A stretch of 64,000 bases of DNA from Nonlabens agnitus (GTDB lineage Bacteria; Bacteroidota; Bacteroidia; Flavobacteriales; Flavobacteriaceae), in assembly GCF_002994045.1 (NCBI RefSeq), contig NZ_MQUC01000003.1:1526501-1590500 (forward strand), written 5' to 3'. The notes below the pieces were generated by a model. That model had not been told where the DNA came from. It saw only the letters and a list, made by a program, of their open reading frames with translations, and did no database searches. Positions 8,891 to 18,416 of this stretch are shown piece after piece. How positions within the stretch are numbered: position 1 is the first letter of the stretch; each line of letters begins with the position of its first letter. A program made the position numbers and the translations under genes.

Positions 8891-11422
8891 TTATTCTTCA
8901 CTGTCGTCAGCTGCAAGGGTTGTGCCATCTTCCGTTGCTTCTGTGGATGTTTCTTCTTCTAATGTTTGATCATCGTTTTCATCATCTTCATTGGCAACTT
9001 TCGCGACAGCGGCAATACTATCATCACCTTTAAGATTGATTAATCGCACACCTTGGGTCGCACGTCCCATTACTCTAAGATCTGAAACATTGATACGAAT
9101 TGCAACACCTGATTTGTTAATAATCATAAGATCATCATCGTCAGTTACATTTTTAAGTGCTACGAGGCCTCCAGTTTTTGCAGTAACAGAAATGGTTTTT
9201 ACTCCTTTACCACCACGATTGGTTTCTCTGTAATCCTCAAGGCTGGATCGCTTACCATAGCCTTTCTCTGAAACTACAAGAATCTCTGAATCCATATCGT
9301 TCACTGCAACCATTCCGATTACCTCATCCTTCTCATTGGCAAGTCTTATACCACGGACTCCACTGGCATTTCTGCCCATAGGGCGGGTTTTTGACTCGTC
9401 AAAGCGAATGGCTTTACCACTCTTAAGACCTAGCATGATCTGGCTATCGCCAGTAGTCAATTTAGCCTCTAATAGTATGTCACCGTCACGAACTGTGATG
9501 GCATTGATACCGTTAGTTCTAGGTCTCGAGTATTGTTCTAAAGAAGTTTTTTTAACCACACCTTTTTTAGTACACATAATGACATAGTGACTATTGATAT
9601 ACTCTTCATCCTTGATATCCTGGGTACAGATAACGGCTTTTACATTATCATCCTGCTCGATATTGATCAAGTTTTGTATCGCTCTTCCTTTTGAAGTACG
9701 ACTACCTTCTGGAATTTCAAAGACTCGCATCCAGAAACACTTTCCTTTCTCTGTAAAGAAGAGCATGTACTGGTGGTTGGTGCCAACAAAAATATCTTCC
9801 AAGAAGTCTTCATCTCTTGTGGTACTTGCCTTTTGACCAACACCACCGCGGTTTTGGGTTTTATATTCGGTTAGACTGGTTCTCTTGATATATCCAGCGT
9901 GCGAGATGGTGATGACTACCTGCTCATCAGGGATCATATCCTCAATACTCAAGTCACCACCTGCGTATTCGATTTGTGATCTTCTCTCATCGCCGTACTT
10001 CTCGCGTATTTCTGCGAGCTCTTTCTTGATGATTTCCATTCTGCGTTCCTTCTTCTCTAAAATATCTTTAAGGTCTGCGATGGTAATTAATAGTTCATTG
10101 TATTCTGTACGTAATTTGTCTTGTTCCAGACCTGTCAATTGACGTAAACGCATTTCTACAATGGCTCGTGCCTGAATTTCAGACAGCTCGAATCTCTTAA
10201 TAAGGTTCTCGCGGGCCTCTTCACCATTTGAACTACCTCTAATAATTTTGATCACCTCGTCAATGTTATCACTTGCGATGATGAGTCCCTCAAGAATATG
10301 AGCACGCTCTTCTGCTTTGCGCAATTCATAGGTAGTACGTCTTACAACCACCTCATGGCGGTGCTCCACAAAATGATGGATCATCTCTTTAACATTGAGC
10401 ATTTCTGGACGACCGTTAACCAATGCAATGTTGTTAACGCTGAAAGACGACTGAAGCGCCGTATGCTTGTAAAGCGTATTCACAACGATGTTAGGAATTG
10501 CATCACGTTTAAGTACATAAACGATGCGCATCCCTTTTCTGTCAGATTCATCTCTTATAGAGGCAATACCATCCAGCTTCTTATCATTAATAAGGTCTGC
10601 TGTTTTTTTGATCATATCAGCTTTGTTGACCTGATATGGCAACTCATCAACGATGATGCACTCGCGTCCTTTGACATCTTCAATTCTAACACGGCCACGA
10701 ATCTTAACGCGTCCACGACCCGTATGCATGGCATCCTTCACACCATCATATCCATAGATAATTCCACCCGTTGGGAAATCTGGCGCCTTGATGTGCTGCA
10801 TCAACTCATCGATCTCAATATCGTTATTGTCGATGTAGGCTATGGTTCCATCCACAACCTCAGTAAGGTTGTGTGGTGGCATATTAGTCGCCATACCTAC
10901 GGCGATACCACTGGCACCATTCACTAGAAGGTTAGGTACTTTGGTAGGCAGAACAGTAGGCTCTGACAACGTATCGTCAAAGTTAAGTTGGGTGTCTACC
11001 GTTTCCTTATCAATATCTGCAAGCAACTCTTCAGAAATCTTGCGCATGCGAGCTTCTGTATATCGCATGGCTGCCGGTGGATCGCCGTCCACACTACCAA
11101 AGTTTCCTTGCCCATCCACAAGCATGTATCTCAACGACCATTCTTGTGCCATGCGCACCATGGTATCATAAACAGATGTATCACCATGTGGGTGATATTT
11201 ACCTAGGACCTCACCTACGATTCTTGCACTCTTTTTATAACTACGATTGGAAAGAACTCCCAATTCATACATTCCATAAAGCACTCGTCTGTGTACGGGT
11301 TTCAAGCCGTCTCGCACATCTGGCAGTGCTCGTGACACTATGACCGACATCGAATAATCGATGTACGCTGACTTCATCTCATCCTCAATATTAATTGGGA
11401 TTAACTTTTCTCCATCTGCCAT
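8891..11422 (-). CDS. gyrA: DNA gyrase subunit A
   Basis: The 843-residue breakage-reunion subunit of gyrase, which introduces negative supercoils. The active-site Tyr121 lies in [10 protein letters not shown]. The quinolone-resistance region [10 protein letters not shown] has Thr82 and Asp86 at the positions of E. coli Ser83 and Asp87. The C-terminal beta-propeller (about 510-810) has GyrA-box-like motifs QNRGGVG and TNRGGKG rather than the textbook QRRGGKG, followed by an acidic tail. Followed closely by the TPR gene. A degenerate palindrome-like stretch occurs near the 3' end (about 8999-9014) but is too divergent to score. Confidence 0.98.
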   Translation of the reverse strand: MADGEKLIPINIEDEMKSAYIDYSMSVIVSRALPDVRDGLKPVHRRVLYGMYELGVLSNRSYKKSARIVGEVLGKYHPHGDTSVYDTMVRMAQEWSLRYMLVDGQGNFGSVDGDPPAAMRYTEARMRKISEELLADIDKETVDTQLNFDDTLSEPTVLPTKVPNLLVNGASGIAVGMATNMPPHNLTEVVDGTIAYIDNNDIEIDELMQHIKAPDFPTGGIIYGYDGVKDAMHTGRGRVKIRGRVRIEDVKGRECIIVDELPYQVNKADMIKKTADLINDKKLDGIASIRDESDRKGMRIVYVLKRDAIPNIVVNTLYKHTALQSSFSVNNIALVNGRPEMLNVKEMIHHFVEHRHEVVVRRTTYELRKAEERAHILEGLIIASDNIDEVIKIIRGSSNGEEARENLIKRFELSEIQARAIVEMRLRQLTGLEQDKLRTEYNELLITIADLKDILEKKERRMEIIKKELAEIREKYGDERRSQIEYAGGDLSIEDMIPDEQVVITISHAGYIKRTSLTEYKTQNRGGVGQKASTTRDEDFLEDIFVGTNHQYMLFFTEKGKCFWMRVFEIPEGSRTSKGRAIQNLINIEQDDNVKAVICTQDIKDEEYINSHYVIMCTKKGVVKKTSLEQYSRPRTNGINAITVRDGDILLEAKLTTGDSQIMLGLKSGKAIRFDESKTRPMGRNASGVRGIRLANEKDEVIGMVAVNDMDSEILVVSEKGYGKRSSLEDYRETNRGGKGVKTISVTAKTGGLVALKNVTDDDDLMIINKSGVAIRINVSDLRVMGRATQGVRLINLKGDDSIAAVAKVANEDDENDDQTLEEETSTEATEDGTTLAADDSEE

Positions 11423-11592
11423 TTAAAATCTATTTTATTACGTATAATTTTAACAAAGAGCAATTTAAGTAAAATGTCAGTAATGATAAGGCTCTACGAC
11501 TTATTAGGTACTGTTTTTATTAACACATTGTACCACGATCTGTGGATAAGTATTCTAGACTACAAAATAGGTTGCGAGGCGTGTGGATAGTA

Positions 11593-11608
11593 CGCTTTCG
11601 CGAAAGCG
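11593..11608. repeat. Palindrome CGCTTTCGCGAAAGCG, perfect copy (intergenic)
   Basis: Perfect copy, extended by TA on each side, in the 266-bp divergent region between gyrA and clpC. Confidence 0.95.
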
Positions 11609-11688
11609 TAACTTCACTTTAACCCATTATTACAATTCGGAATGCTTTTTGAAACAAATCTTTAATTACATTTAGACAAAGAAGTGAT

Positions 11689-14238
11689 ATGGACGATAAT
11701 TTTTCACCAAGAGTCAAAGACGTGATCGCCTACAGCAAGGAAGAAGCCCTGCGATTGGGACACGATTTTATAGGAACTGAACATTTAATGCTAGGATTGT
11801 TGCGCGATGGAGATGGAAAAGCCATTGAAATTCTCAACAACTTATCTGTTGATCTGGATCACCTGCGTAAAAAGGTTGAGATTCTAAGCCCGGCAAACCC
11901 AGGATCAAGCACTACTATCAATGAGAAGAAAAACCTGCATTTAACCAGACAGGCAGAGCGTGCGCTAAAAACCACGTTCCTGGAAGCGAAACTTTTTCAA
12001 AGTACATCGATCAATACGGCGCATCTACTATTGTGCATTTTACGCAACGAGAATGACCCGACGACTAAGCTGCTTAACAAGCTTAGAGTAGATTATGATG
12101 GAGTCAAGGAAGAGTTTAAGGTACTACTTTCTCAAAGTGATGACAATTATGAAGATCCTCTGGCTTCATCCTTTAGCGATGATGCAGAAGATATGAAGGA
12201 TGATGGCAAGGAGAATTTGTTTTCACCGTCTGGAGATAAGAAAACGAACAAAAAATCCAAAACACCTGTATTGGATAACTTTGGGCGTGACCTTACTCGC
12301 ATGGCAGAAGAGGACAAACTGGATCCAGTAGTAGGCCGCGCAGAAGAAATACAGCGTGTTTCCCAGATCCTAAGCCGTCGTAAAAAGAATAACCCGTTAC
12401 TTATAGGAGAACCTGGAGTTGGAAAAAGCGCCATTGCGGAAGGTCTTGCACTACGCATCATTCAACGTAAGGTTTCTAGGATTCTTTATGACAAGCGAGT
12501 GATCACTCTTGATCTTGCGAGTCTTGTAGCTGGAACAAAATATCGTGGCCAGTTTGAAGAGCGTATGAAGGCTGTGATGAATGAGCTTGAAAAGAATGAA
12601 GATATCATTCTGTTTATTGATGAAATTCACACTATCGTTGGAGCTGGTGGTGCAGCTGGATCGCTAGATGCGAGCAATATGTTCAAACCTGCGCTGGCAC
12701 GTGGCGAGATTCAATGTATTGGTGCCACGACACTTGATGAGTACCGTAACAGCATTGAAAAAGATGGAGCGCTAGAACGTCGTTTCCAAAAGGTAATGGT
12801 AGAGCCTACTAATGTTGAGGAGACGATTGAGATACTTAACAACATCAAAGAAAAGTATGAAGATCACCACAATGTAAGTTACACTGACGAGGCTATTGCA
12901 GCCTGTGTCAAGTTGACCAGCAGATACATGACAGACCGATTCCTGCCAGACAAAGCCATTGATGCTTTGGATGAGGCTGGATCACGCATTCACATTGCAA
13001 ATATTGAAGTCCCGCAACAGATTCTGGATCTTGAAAAACAACTGGAAGATGTCAAGCTGGAGAAAAACAATGTGGTCAAAAAGCAAAAGTATGAGCAAGC
13101 TGCCAAATTAAGAGACGACGAGAAAAAGCTAGAAAAAGCACTCGCCGAGGCTCAAGAAGAATGGCATGAAGCTTCAAAACTACAGCGTGATACCGTAACC
13201 GAAGAGAACGTTGCTGAAGTGGTAAGCATGATGACAGGAATTCCTGTAAATCGTATTGCTACTAAAGAAATGAAGAAACTCAAGGATCTTGATAATACGA
13301 TAACTGATTTAGTCATAGGTCAGGACAAAGCCGTGAAGCAAGTGGTTAAAGCCATACAACGTAACCGTGCAGGATTGAAAGATCCCAATAAGCCTATCGG
13401 TTCCTTTATTTTCTTAGGACAAACTGGTGTTGGTAAAACGCAGCTCGCTAAAGTTCTTGCCAAGGAATTATTTGATTCAGAGAACTCACTCATCAGAGTG
13501 GATATGAGTGAATACATGGAGAAATTTGCCATATCTCGTTTGATAGGTGCACCTCCAGGATATGTAGGCTATGAAGAAGGTGGACAACTTACCGAGAAAG
13601 TTCGTAGAAAACCATACTCTGTCATTCTTCTGGACGAGATTGAAAAAGCGCATCCAGATGTATTCAACATGTTATTACAGGTACTTGATGATGGATACTT
13701 GACAGATAGTTTAGGTAGAAAAATCGACTTTAGAAACTCGATCATTATCATGACCTCAAATATTGGGGCTAGAAAATTGAAGGACTTCGGTTCTGGTGTT
13801 GGATTTGGTACCGCAGCACAAAAATCTGCAGAGATGGATAACGCTCGCGGTGTGATTGAAGGTGCTTTGAAAAAGACCTTTGCTCCAGAATTCTTGAATA
13901 GGATTGATGATGTGATCATTTTCAATGCTTTAGAACGTGAGGATATCCATAAAATCATTGATATTGAATTGGCAAAATTATTCTCTCGCATAGATGATCT
14001 AGGCTATAACTTGAAGCTAAGTGACAAAGCCAAAGATTACATTGCCGACAAAGGTTTTGACAAACAATATGGCGCACGACCATTAAAGAGAGCGATACAG
14101 AAATATATTGAGGACGCTCTCGCAGAAGAAATCGTGAACAGCCAGTTGGAAGAAGGAGATTCTATTTTCATGGATCTTGATGAGAAAGCCAACGAGCTTA
14201 CCGTAAATATTGAAAAGGCAAAAGAATCTGCTGAATAA
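11689..14238 (+). CDS. clpC: ATP-dependent Clp protease ATPase subunit ClpC
   Basis: An 849-residue AAA+ unfoldase that feeds substrates to ClpP. Two Clp-N repeats (about 1-150) come first, then D1 with Walker A GEPGVGKS near residue 241 and Walker [15 protein letters not shown]-like coiled middle region ([19 protein letters not shown], about 463) marks ClpC rather than ClpB. D2 has Walker A GQTGVGKT near 577, the arginine-finger region and a C-terminal D2-small domain. Single gene with its own terminator; divergent from gyrA. Confidence 0.96.
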   Translation: MDDNFSPRVKDVIAYSKEEALRLGHDFIGTEHLMLGLLRDGDGKAIEILNNLSVDLDHLRKKVEILSPANPGSSTTINEKKNLHLTRQAERALKTTFLEAKLFQSTSINTAHLLLCILRNENDPTTKLLNKLRVDYDGVKEEFKVLLSQSDDNYEDPLASSFSDDAEDMKDDGKENLFSPSGDKKTNKKSKTPVLDNFGRDLTRMAEEDKLDPVVGRAEEIQRVSQILSRRKKNNPLLIGEPGVGKSAIAEGLALRIIQRKVSRILYDKRVITLDLASLVAGTKYRGQFEERMKAVMNELEKNEDIILFIDEIHTIVGAGGAAGSLDASNMFKPALARGEIQCIGATTLDEYRNSIEKDGALERRFQKVMVEPTNVEETIEILNNIKEKYEDHHNVSYTDEAIAACVKLTSRYMTDRFLPDKAIDALDEAGSRIHIANIEVPQQILDLEKQLEDVKLEKNNVVKKQKYEQAAKLRDDEKKLEKALAEAQEEWHEASKLQRDTVTEENVAEVVSMMTGIPVNRIATKEMKKLKDLDNTITDLVIGQDKAVKQVVKAIQRNRAGLKDPNKPIGSFIFLGQTGVGKTQLAKVLAKELFDSENSLIRVDMSEYMEKFAISRLIGAPPGYVGYEEGGQLTEKVRRKPYSVILLDEIEKAHPDVFNMLLQVLDDGYLTDSLGRKIDFRNSIIIMTSNIGARKLKDFGSGVGFGTAAQKSAEMDNARGVIEGALKKTFAPEFLNRIDDVIIFNALEREDIHKIIDIELAKLFSRIDDLGYNLKLSDKAKDYIADKGFDKQYGARPLKRAIQKYIEDALAEEIVNSQLEEGDSIFMDLDEKANELTVNIEKAKESAE

Positions 14239-14260
14239 AGCAGCGTTGACTTATATATTT

Positions 14261-14297
14261 AAAAATCCCAAGCCTAATCGCTTGGGATTTTTTTTCA
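14261..14297 (+). terminator. Rho-independent terminator of clpC
   Basis: Stem AAATCCCAAGC/GCTTGGGATTT followed by an uninterrupted T run, 22 bp after the clpC stop. Confidence 0.9.
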
Positions 14298-14323
14298 ACT
14301 GATTTTAAGTAGTCTCGTAAAAC

Positions 14324-14339
14324 GCGCAAACGTTTGCGC
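14324..14339. promoter_or_regulatory. Perfect 16-bp palindrome resembling a LacI/PurR-family operator
   Basis: GCGCAAACGTTTGCGC is perfectly symmetric around a CG centre, like known LacI-family operators (the PurR site core is GCAAACGTTTGC). It lies about 75 bp before the -7 box of the next gene. No LacI-family regulator is in the window. Function is inference. Confidence 0.45.
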
Positions 14340-14414
14340 TTAGTTTCTTCTTACCATTCACCGAAAAACTCGTATATTCAAGTTTAAATGAGTGTCGTTT
14401 AAATCGACCAGTTA

Positions 14415-14422
14415 TACTTTTG
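14415..14422 (+). promoter_or_regulatory. Promoter -7 box of the 126-residue protein gene
   Basis: TACTTTTG fits TAnnTTTG; the ATG lies 25 bp downstream. No convincing -33 box. Confidence 0.5.
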
Positions 14423-14447
14423 CAAACTTTTTTAAAGCAAGAAAGTA

Positions 14448-14828
14448 ATGATCATTCATGAATTAGAATTCGGTAAGTTTTCAATCTATCCTAATATCAT
14501 GATAGGCGAGATCTATGAAGATGTTCACTTCGATTTAGAACTCAATAAAATCGTTTGCGATATAGCAAGATCGCATTTTGGTGACACAAAAAATTTTGGA
14601 TACATCAGTCACCGCCTCAATAATTATAGCATCGACCCTATGGTGCATCACTTGAACAAGGATTTCAATAACTTGAAATGTTTTGCAGTGGTAAATCCTA
14701 CAGGCATAAAACCTGCTGCAAAAATTGAGTCAAAATTTTACTACAAAGACAGGTTCTATTCTTTTCTTGAAATGGACGAGGCCGTTACTTGGGTATCTCA
14801 TATTCTACAAAATTTACCTAAAGAATAA
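14448..14828 (+). CDS. Uncharacterised 126-residue protein, possibly STAS/SpoIIAA-like
   Basis: Not firmly recognised. The protein starts MIIHELEFGKFSIYPNIMIG, has no signal peptide or membrane segment, and mixes short beta-prone stretches with a C-terminal helix (MDEAVTWVSHILQNLP). This order resembles small flavobacterial proteins with a SpoIIAA/STAS-like fold, a weak analogy. It has its own -7 box and follows the clpC terminator and a LacI-operator-like palindrome, so it is probably transcribed alone. Converges with nnrDE 21 bp downstream. Confidence 0.7.
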   Translation: MIIHELEFGKFSIYPNIMIGEIYEDVHFDLELNKIVCDIARSHFGDTKNFGYISHRLNNYSIDPMVHHLNKDFNNLKCFAVVNPTGIKPAAKIESKFYYKDRFYSFLEMDEAVTWVSHILQNLPKE

Positions 14829-14849
14829 GAGCCTAATCTACAGGCCCAG

Positions 14850-16370
14850 TTATTTATTTTCCTGTCTAAATAATTGCAAAATAGCTGGCCCAACAAAATT
14901 GGAAATAATTCCAGCACGCAACCCTTCATGAGCATACGTTTGCGCTGCGATGTCACCAGATGCACCATGAATATACGCGCCAAAAACGGCCGCCATCAAT
15001 GGATCATAACTTTGGGCCATAAAGGAACTGATGATCCCAGAAAGAACATCACCGCTACCGGCGGTTGCCATACCAGCATTACCAGAATCATTAATGTACA
15101 TATGATCCTTATAAACGGTTATGCTATGCGCACCTTTAAGGACTAGAATCACATCGTGTTGCATTGAAAATTCTCGCGCCTTGTCCAATCGTTCCATACT
15201 GGAATCCCAACCGCCCAACAGTCGTTCTAGTTCACCATCATGAGGTGTCAAAATGGATTTGGCCGGCACATCCTTTAGTAATTCGATATTTGCAGCAAGT
15301 ATATTAATACCATCGGCGTCAATGAGGACTGGTGAGGATTGAAGTTTAATCGCTTTCGCGAAAGCGGAAACCACCTCATCACTTGTCCCTATCCCAGGAC
15401 CTACACATAAGATATATTTCTCTAGTTCTGTTTTGAAATCGTTCAATTGATCCACGCCAGAATCTGCAATGGTCATGACTTCTGGAACTGAAGATTGCAG
15501 GATGTCATTACCACAAGAAGGCACGTATGCCGTCACCTTTCCAGCGCCACTATTGATGGCTGCTGTTGATGCCAGCACGGCAGCGCCTATTTTTCCTTTG
15601 CTGCCTGCCATTACAAGCACATGACCATAATCTCCTTTGTGTGAAAACTTCTTACGTGGTCGATAGATGTTTTGTGCAGACTCGCGCGTGATCAACATGG
15701 CTGCAGGATCTGCCTGATGGATAAATGTAGGATCCAAACCTATGTTGAGCACTTCAAAAGTGCCGGTGTAATTACCCGTATCCTCCAAAAAGAAACTCAG
15801 CTTAGGACTGTTGAAGGTAAACGTATGATCTGCTTGAATCACGGCAGAATCTGCCGGCTGTGCCGTATCAGAAAATAAACCGCTAGGCATATCAATACTT
15901 ACCGTAAACGCACCAGAATCATTGGTGCGGTTGAATAGACTCGCCATCCAGCCTTTTACGGGTCGGTTAAGGCCTATTCCAAAAATGGCGTCGATCACAA
16001 TATCTTTAGGGCTTATTTCGGGAATGTCTTCCTCGCAATCCAGCAAAATGGGCCAGTCCTTAGTGACCTCTTTAACCTTGTCATAATTGACCAAAAAATC
16101 CTTAGAACGTTTCTTGCTGCAGTTGGTTACATAGGTGGTCACATGATAACCATGCTGTATCATGTGGCGCGCTATGGCAAGTCCATCACCACCATTATTC
16201 CCGATACCACAAAAAATCTTTACCGGCACTGGCGCTCCATTCAATCGCTCGTGAATCTTATTGAATACCAGCGTGGACACACGCTCCATAAGATCTGTAC
16301 TTGAAATGTTCTGGGATTTGAGGGTAGCCTGATCAGCTTCTGCGAGTTGTGCAGCGGTAAGAATTTTCAT
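14850..16370 (-). CDS. nnr: Bifunctional NAD(P)H-hydrate epimerase / ADP-dependent dehydratase
   Basis: Repairs hydrated NAD(P)H. The 506 residues hold the epimerase domain (about 1-215; FCGIGNNGGDGLAIARHM and VIDAIFGIGL) and the ribokinase-like dehydratase domain (about 225-500; HKGDYGHVLVMAGSKGKIGA, LTPHDGELERLLG and TAGSGDVLSGIISS with the catalytic Asp). Length and order are normal for the fused enzyme. The palindrome at 15351-15366 is read as SAFAKAIKL in a helix of the dehydratase domain. Divergent from gcvT. Confidence 0.95.
   Translation of the reverse strand: MKILTAAQLAEADQATLKSQNISSTDLMERVSTLVFNKIHERLNGAPVPVKIFCGIGNNGGDGLAIARHMIQHGYHVTTYVTNCSKKRSKDFLVNYDKVKEVTKDWPILLDCEEDIPEISPKDIVIDAIFGIGLNRPVKGWMASLFNRTNDSGAFTVSIDMPSGLFSDTAQPADSAVIQADHTFTFNSPKLSFFLEDTGNYTGTFEVLNIGLDPTFIHQADPAAMLITRESAQNIYRPRKKFSHKGDYGHVLVMAGSKGKIGAAVLASTAAINSGAGKVTAYVPSCGNDILQSSVPEVMTIADSGVDQLNDFKTELEKYILCVGPGIGTSDEVVSAFAKAIKLQSSPVLIDADGINILAANIELLKDVPAKSILTPHDGELERLLGGWDSSMERLDKAREFSMQHDVILVLKGAHSITVYKDHMYINDSGNAGMATAGSGDVLSGIISSFMAQSYDPLMAAVFGAYIHGASGDIAAQTYAHEGLRAGIISNFVGPAILQLFRQENK
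15351..15366. repeat. Palindrome CGCTTTCGCGAAAGCG, perfect copy (in nnr)
   Basis: Perfect copy inside the dehydratase domain, read on the minus strand as AFAKA. Confidence 0.95.
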
Positions 16371-16415
16371 GGATTTGATTTGTACGCAATTTAATAAATA
16401 CCCGACTTAAAAAAT

Positions 16416-16459
16416 GGGAAGCATGGTTGGGATCCCACAACAAAGCATGCGCGTTTCCC
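16416..16459. repeat. Nested inverted repeat upstream of gcvT
   Basis: TGGGATCCCA (16428-16437) is a perfect palindrome enclosed by GTTG/CAAC, then by GCATG/CATGC, then by GGGAA/TTCCC. It lies in the divergent nnr-gcvT region just before the gcvT -7 box and could be a regulatory hairpin or operator. Confidence 0.4.
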
Positions 16460-16470
16460 TACTATTTTGA

Positions 16471-16478
16471 TACATTTG
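16471..16478 (+). promoter_or_regulatory. Promoter -7 box of gcvT
   Basis: TACATTTG matches TAnnTTTG, 21 bp before the ATG. Confidence 0.55.
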
Positions 16479-16499
16479 CCATCCCAATAAAACAAGGAT

Positions 16500-17585
16500 A
16501 TGAAAAACACCGCTCTCACTAATGTTCATCAAGCGCTAGGCGCAAAAATGGTTCCTTTTGCAGGATACAATATGCCTGTTCAATATGAAGGCGTGACCAT
16601 CGAACATCATACGGTACGCAATGATGTAGGAGTCTTTGATGTGTCCCACATGGGTGAGTTTATTGTTAGTGGCCCCAAAGCCCTGGAATTGATCCAAAAA
16701 GTATCTGCAAACGATGCTTCAAAATTGGTTATAGGTAGAGCTCAATATTCTTATTTACCTAATGAAACTGGCGGCATCGTTGATGATTTACTTATTTACA
16801 AGATAAAAGACGAGCAATACCTACTCGTCGTCAACGCATCTAATATCGAGAAGGACTGGAATCACATCTCAAAATACAATGATAGCATAGGTGCAGATTT
16901 GAGAGATTTAAGTGATGATTATTCACTGCTTGCCATTCAAGGGCCCAAAGCAGTTGAGGCAATGCAGTCGTTGACAGACATTGATCTTTCTGCCATAAAA
17001 TATTATCATTTTGAAGTTGCCGCTTTCGCGAAAGCGGAACACGTCATCATCAGCGCCACAGGATACACCGGTAGCGGTGGATTTGAAATTTACTGCAAGA
17101 ATAGTGAGGTGGAACAAATATGGAATAGTGTGCTGGAAGCAGGTAAAAGTTATGGCATCAAACCCATAGGACTTGCCGCAAGAGATACACTGCGACTTGA
17201 AATGGGCTTTTGTCTATATGGAAATGATATAGACGACACCACAAGTCCCATAGAAGCTGGACTAGGTTGGGTAACTAAATTCACCAAGGACTTCATTAAT
17301 TCTGAACATCTTGCAGACCAAAAAGAAAACGGTGTACATCGCAAACTCGTAGGTTTTACCATGGATGAGAAAGCCATACCTCGCGGTGGATACAATATCA
17401 CAGATCCTGAGGGCAACCCTATAGGAATGGTGACCAGCGGTACGATGTCTCCTTCTCTAAATGTAGGATTGGGATTAGGCTACGTACCTTCATCTCTAGG
17501 TATTCCCGATAGTAAAATCTATATACAGATACGTAAGAAATTAGTACCGGCGACCGTTGTAAAACTTCCTTTCTACAAATCGTAA
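16500..17585 (+). CDS. gcvT: Glycine cleavage system aminomethyltransferase (T protein)
   Basis: Transfers the methylene group from aminomethyl-lipoyl-H protein to tetrahydrofolate. The 361-residue length is normal. Hallmarks are [14 protein letters not shown] at the start, [15 protein letters not shown], the folate-site region [36 protein letters not shown] and a C-terminal [13 protein letters not shown]. The palindrome at 17021-17036 is read as [12 protein letters not shown], where homologues have a similar-length different sequence, so it seems substituted rather than inserted. gcvH and gcvP are not in the window. Only 4 bp separate its stop from the following TTG start. Confidence 0.96.
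   Translation: MKNTALTNVHQALGAKMVPFAGYNMPVQYEGVTIEHHTVRNDVGVFDVSHMGEFIVSGPKALELIQKVSANDASKLVIGRAQYSYLPNETGGIVDDLLIYKIKDEQYLLVVNASNIEKDWNHISKYNDSIGADLRDLSDDYSLLAIQGPKAVEAMQSLTDIDLSAIKYYHFEVAAFAKAEHVIISATGYTGSGGFEIYCKNSEVEQIWNSVLEAGKSYGIKPIGLAARDTLRLEMGFCLYGNDIDDTTSPIEAGLGWVTKFTKDFINSEHLADQKENGVHRKLVGFTMDEKAIPRGGYNITDPEGNPIGMVTSGTMSPSLNVGLGLGYVPSSLGIPDSKIYIQIRKKLVPATVVKLPFYKS
17021..17036. repeat. Palindrome CGCTTTCGCGAAAGCG, perfect copy (in gcvT)
   Basis: Perfect copy, read as AFAKA just before the conserved ISATGYTG motif. Confidence 0.95.
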
Positions 17586-17589
17586 TTAT

Positions 17590-18402
17590 TTGAATAGAAT
17601 ATTGATCATAGGCGGTAGCGGTTTTGTAGGCAATGCGATCTATAAAGAGCTAGCGCCATTGTATGATGTGCATGCGACGTACTTAAGCGACAAATCTGAA
17701 TTTAGAAACAACCAGCATTTCCATGAATTTGACATGGAGACTGATATGGTTGAGATCCTGCTGGACAAACTCAAGCCTAAATACATCATAAGTGCTGTAA
17801 GAGGTAATGAAAACAGTCAATTGTATCTACACGATCAATTGATTACCTATATCATGAACAATGATTGCCGATTGCTGTTTCTTTCTAGCGCCAACGTTTT
17901 TGACCGCTTTACAAATTTCCCCAGCTATGAATACGATAAGACTTTTTCAGAGAGTATTTATGGTAGGCTTAAAATCAAGATCGAAAACAGGCTACTCAGG
18001 CTGCCTCCAGATAAATATGTGATTTGCCGCATACCGATGATTTTTGGTGCTCAAAGTCCGCGAGTTAAGGAACTCAAAGTACAAATTCAAAACGATATTC
18101 CTATTGAGGTTTTTCCCAATGTCGTGATAAACGCCGCTCATATTGACAAGCTGGCGCAGCAAATACATTACTTGATTAATAGAAGAAGGCGCGGAATTTT
18201 CCACCTAGGTAGTAAAGACTTAATCCATCACAGTGATTTGATTAAAGAGATTTGTGACGAATTGAGCGATAAGAAACCCGTTTTCAAAAATGTGTTTGAC
18301 AGCAATGAAGACCGACAATTGTCTGTATTGCCTAAAGATAACTTGTTACCTAAACACTTGCAGCTAACTATTGAAGAAGTGGTGTCAAGAACCACTGTTT
18401 AA
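17590..18402 (+). CDS. NAD(P)-binding epimerase/RmlD-like sugar-nucleotide reductase family protein
   Basis: A 270-residue Rossmann-fold protein. ILIIGGSGFVGNAIY is the GxxGxxG dinucleotide-binding motif, and SSANVFD...YEYDKTFSESIYGRLKIK gives the Ser...Tyr-x3-Lys catalytic pattern of extended SDR enzymes (here YGRLK). This fits RmlD-like or NAD-dependent epimerase families, but the substrate is unknown. The start codon is TTG, 4 bp after gcvT, so it is expected to be co-transcribed with gcvT. Confidence 0.82.
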   Translation: MNRILIIGGSGFVGNAIYKELAPLYDVHATYLSDKSEFRNNQHFHEFDMETDMVEILLDKLKPKYIISAVRGNENSQLYLHDQLITYIMNNDCRLLFLSSANVFDRFTNFPSYEYDKTFSESIYGRLKIKIENRLLRLPPDKYVICRIPMIFGAQSPRVKELKVQIQNDIPIEVFPNVVINAAHIDKLAQQIHYLINRRRRGIFHLGSKDLIHHSDLIKEICDELSDKKPVFKNVFDSNEDRQLSVLPKDNLLPKHLQLTIEEVVSRTTV

Positions 18403-18416
18403 TTTGGCCTAGTTTC

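Noticed and set aside
8999..9014. Palindrome-like ACTTTCGCGACAGCGG near the 3' end of gyrA
   Set aside because: Differs at too many positions and could arise from normal Ala-Val-Ala-Lys codons.
10298..10927. Long open frame (209 codons) on the plus strand inside gyrA
   Set aside because: It runs antisense to an intact, strongly conserved gyrA and its product shows no domain or sensible composition; it is a shadow of the gyrA codon pattern.
13569..13991. 140-codon minus-strand frame within clpC
   Set aside because: Antisense to the conserved second AAA+ domain; no independent evidence of coding.
16380..16499. Glycine riboswitch upstream of gcvT
   Set aside because: The characteristic conserved aptamer segments are absent; only a simple nested inverted repeat is present.
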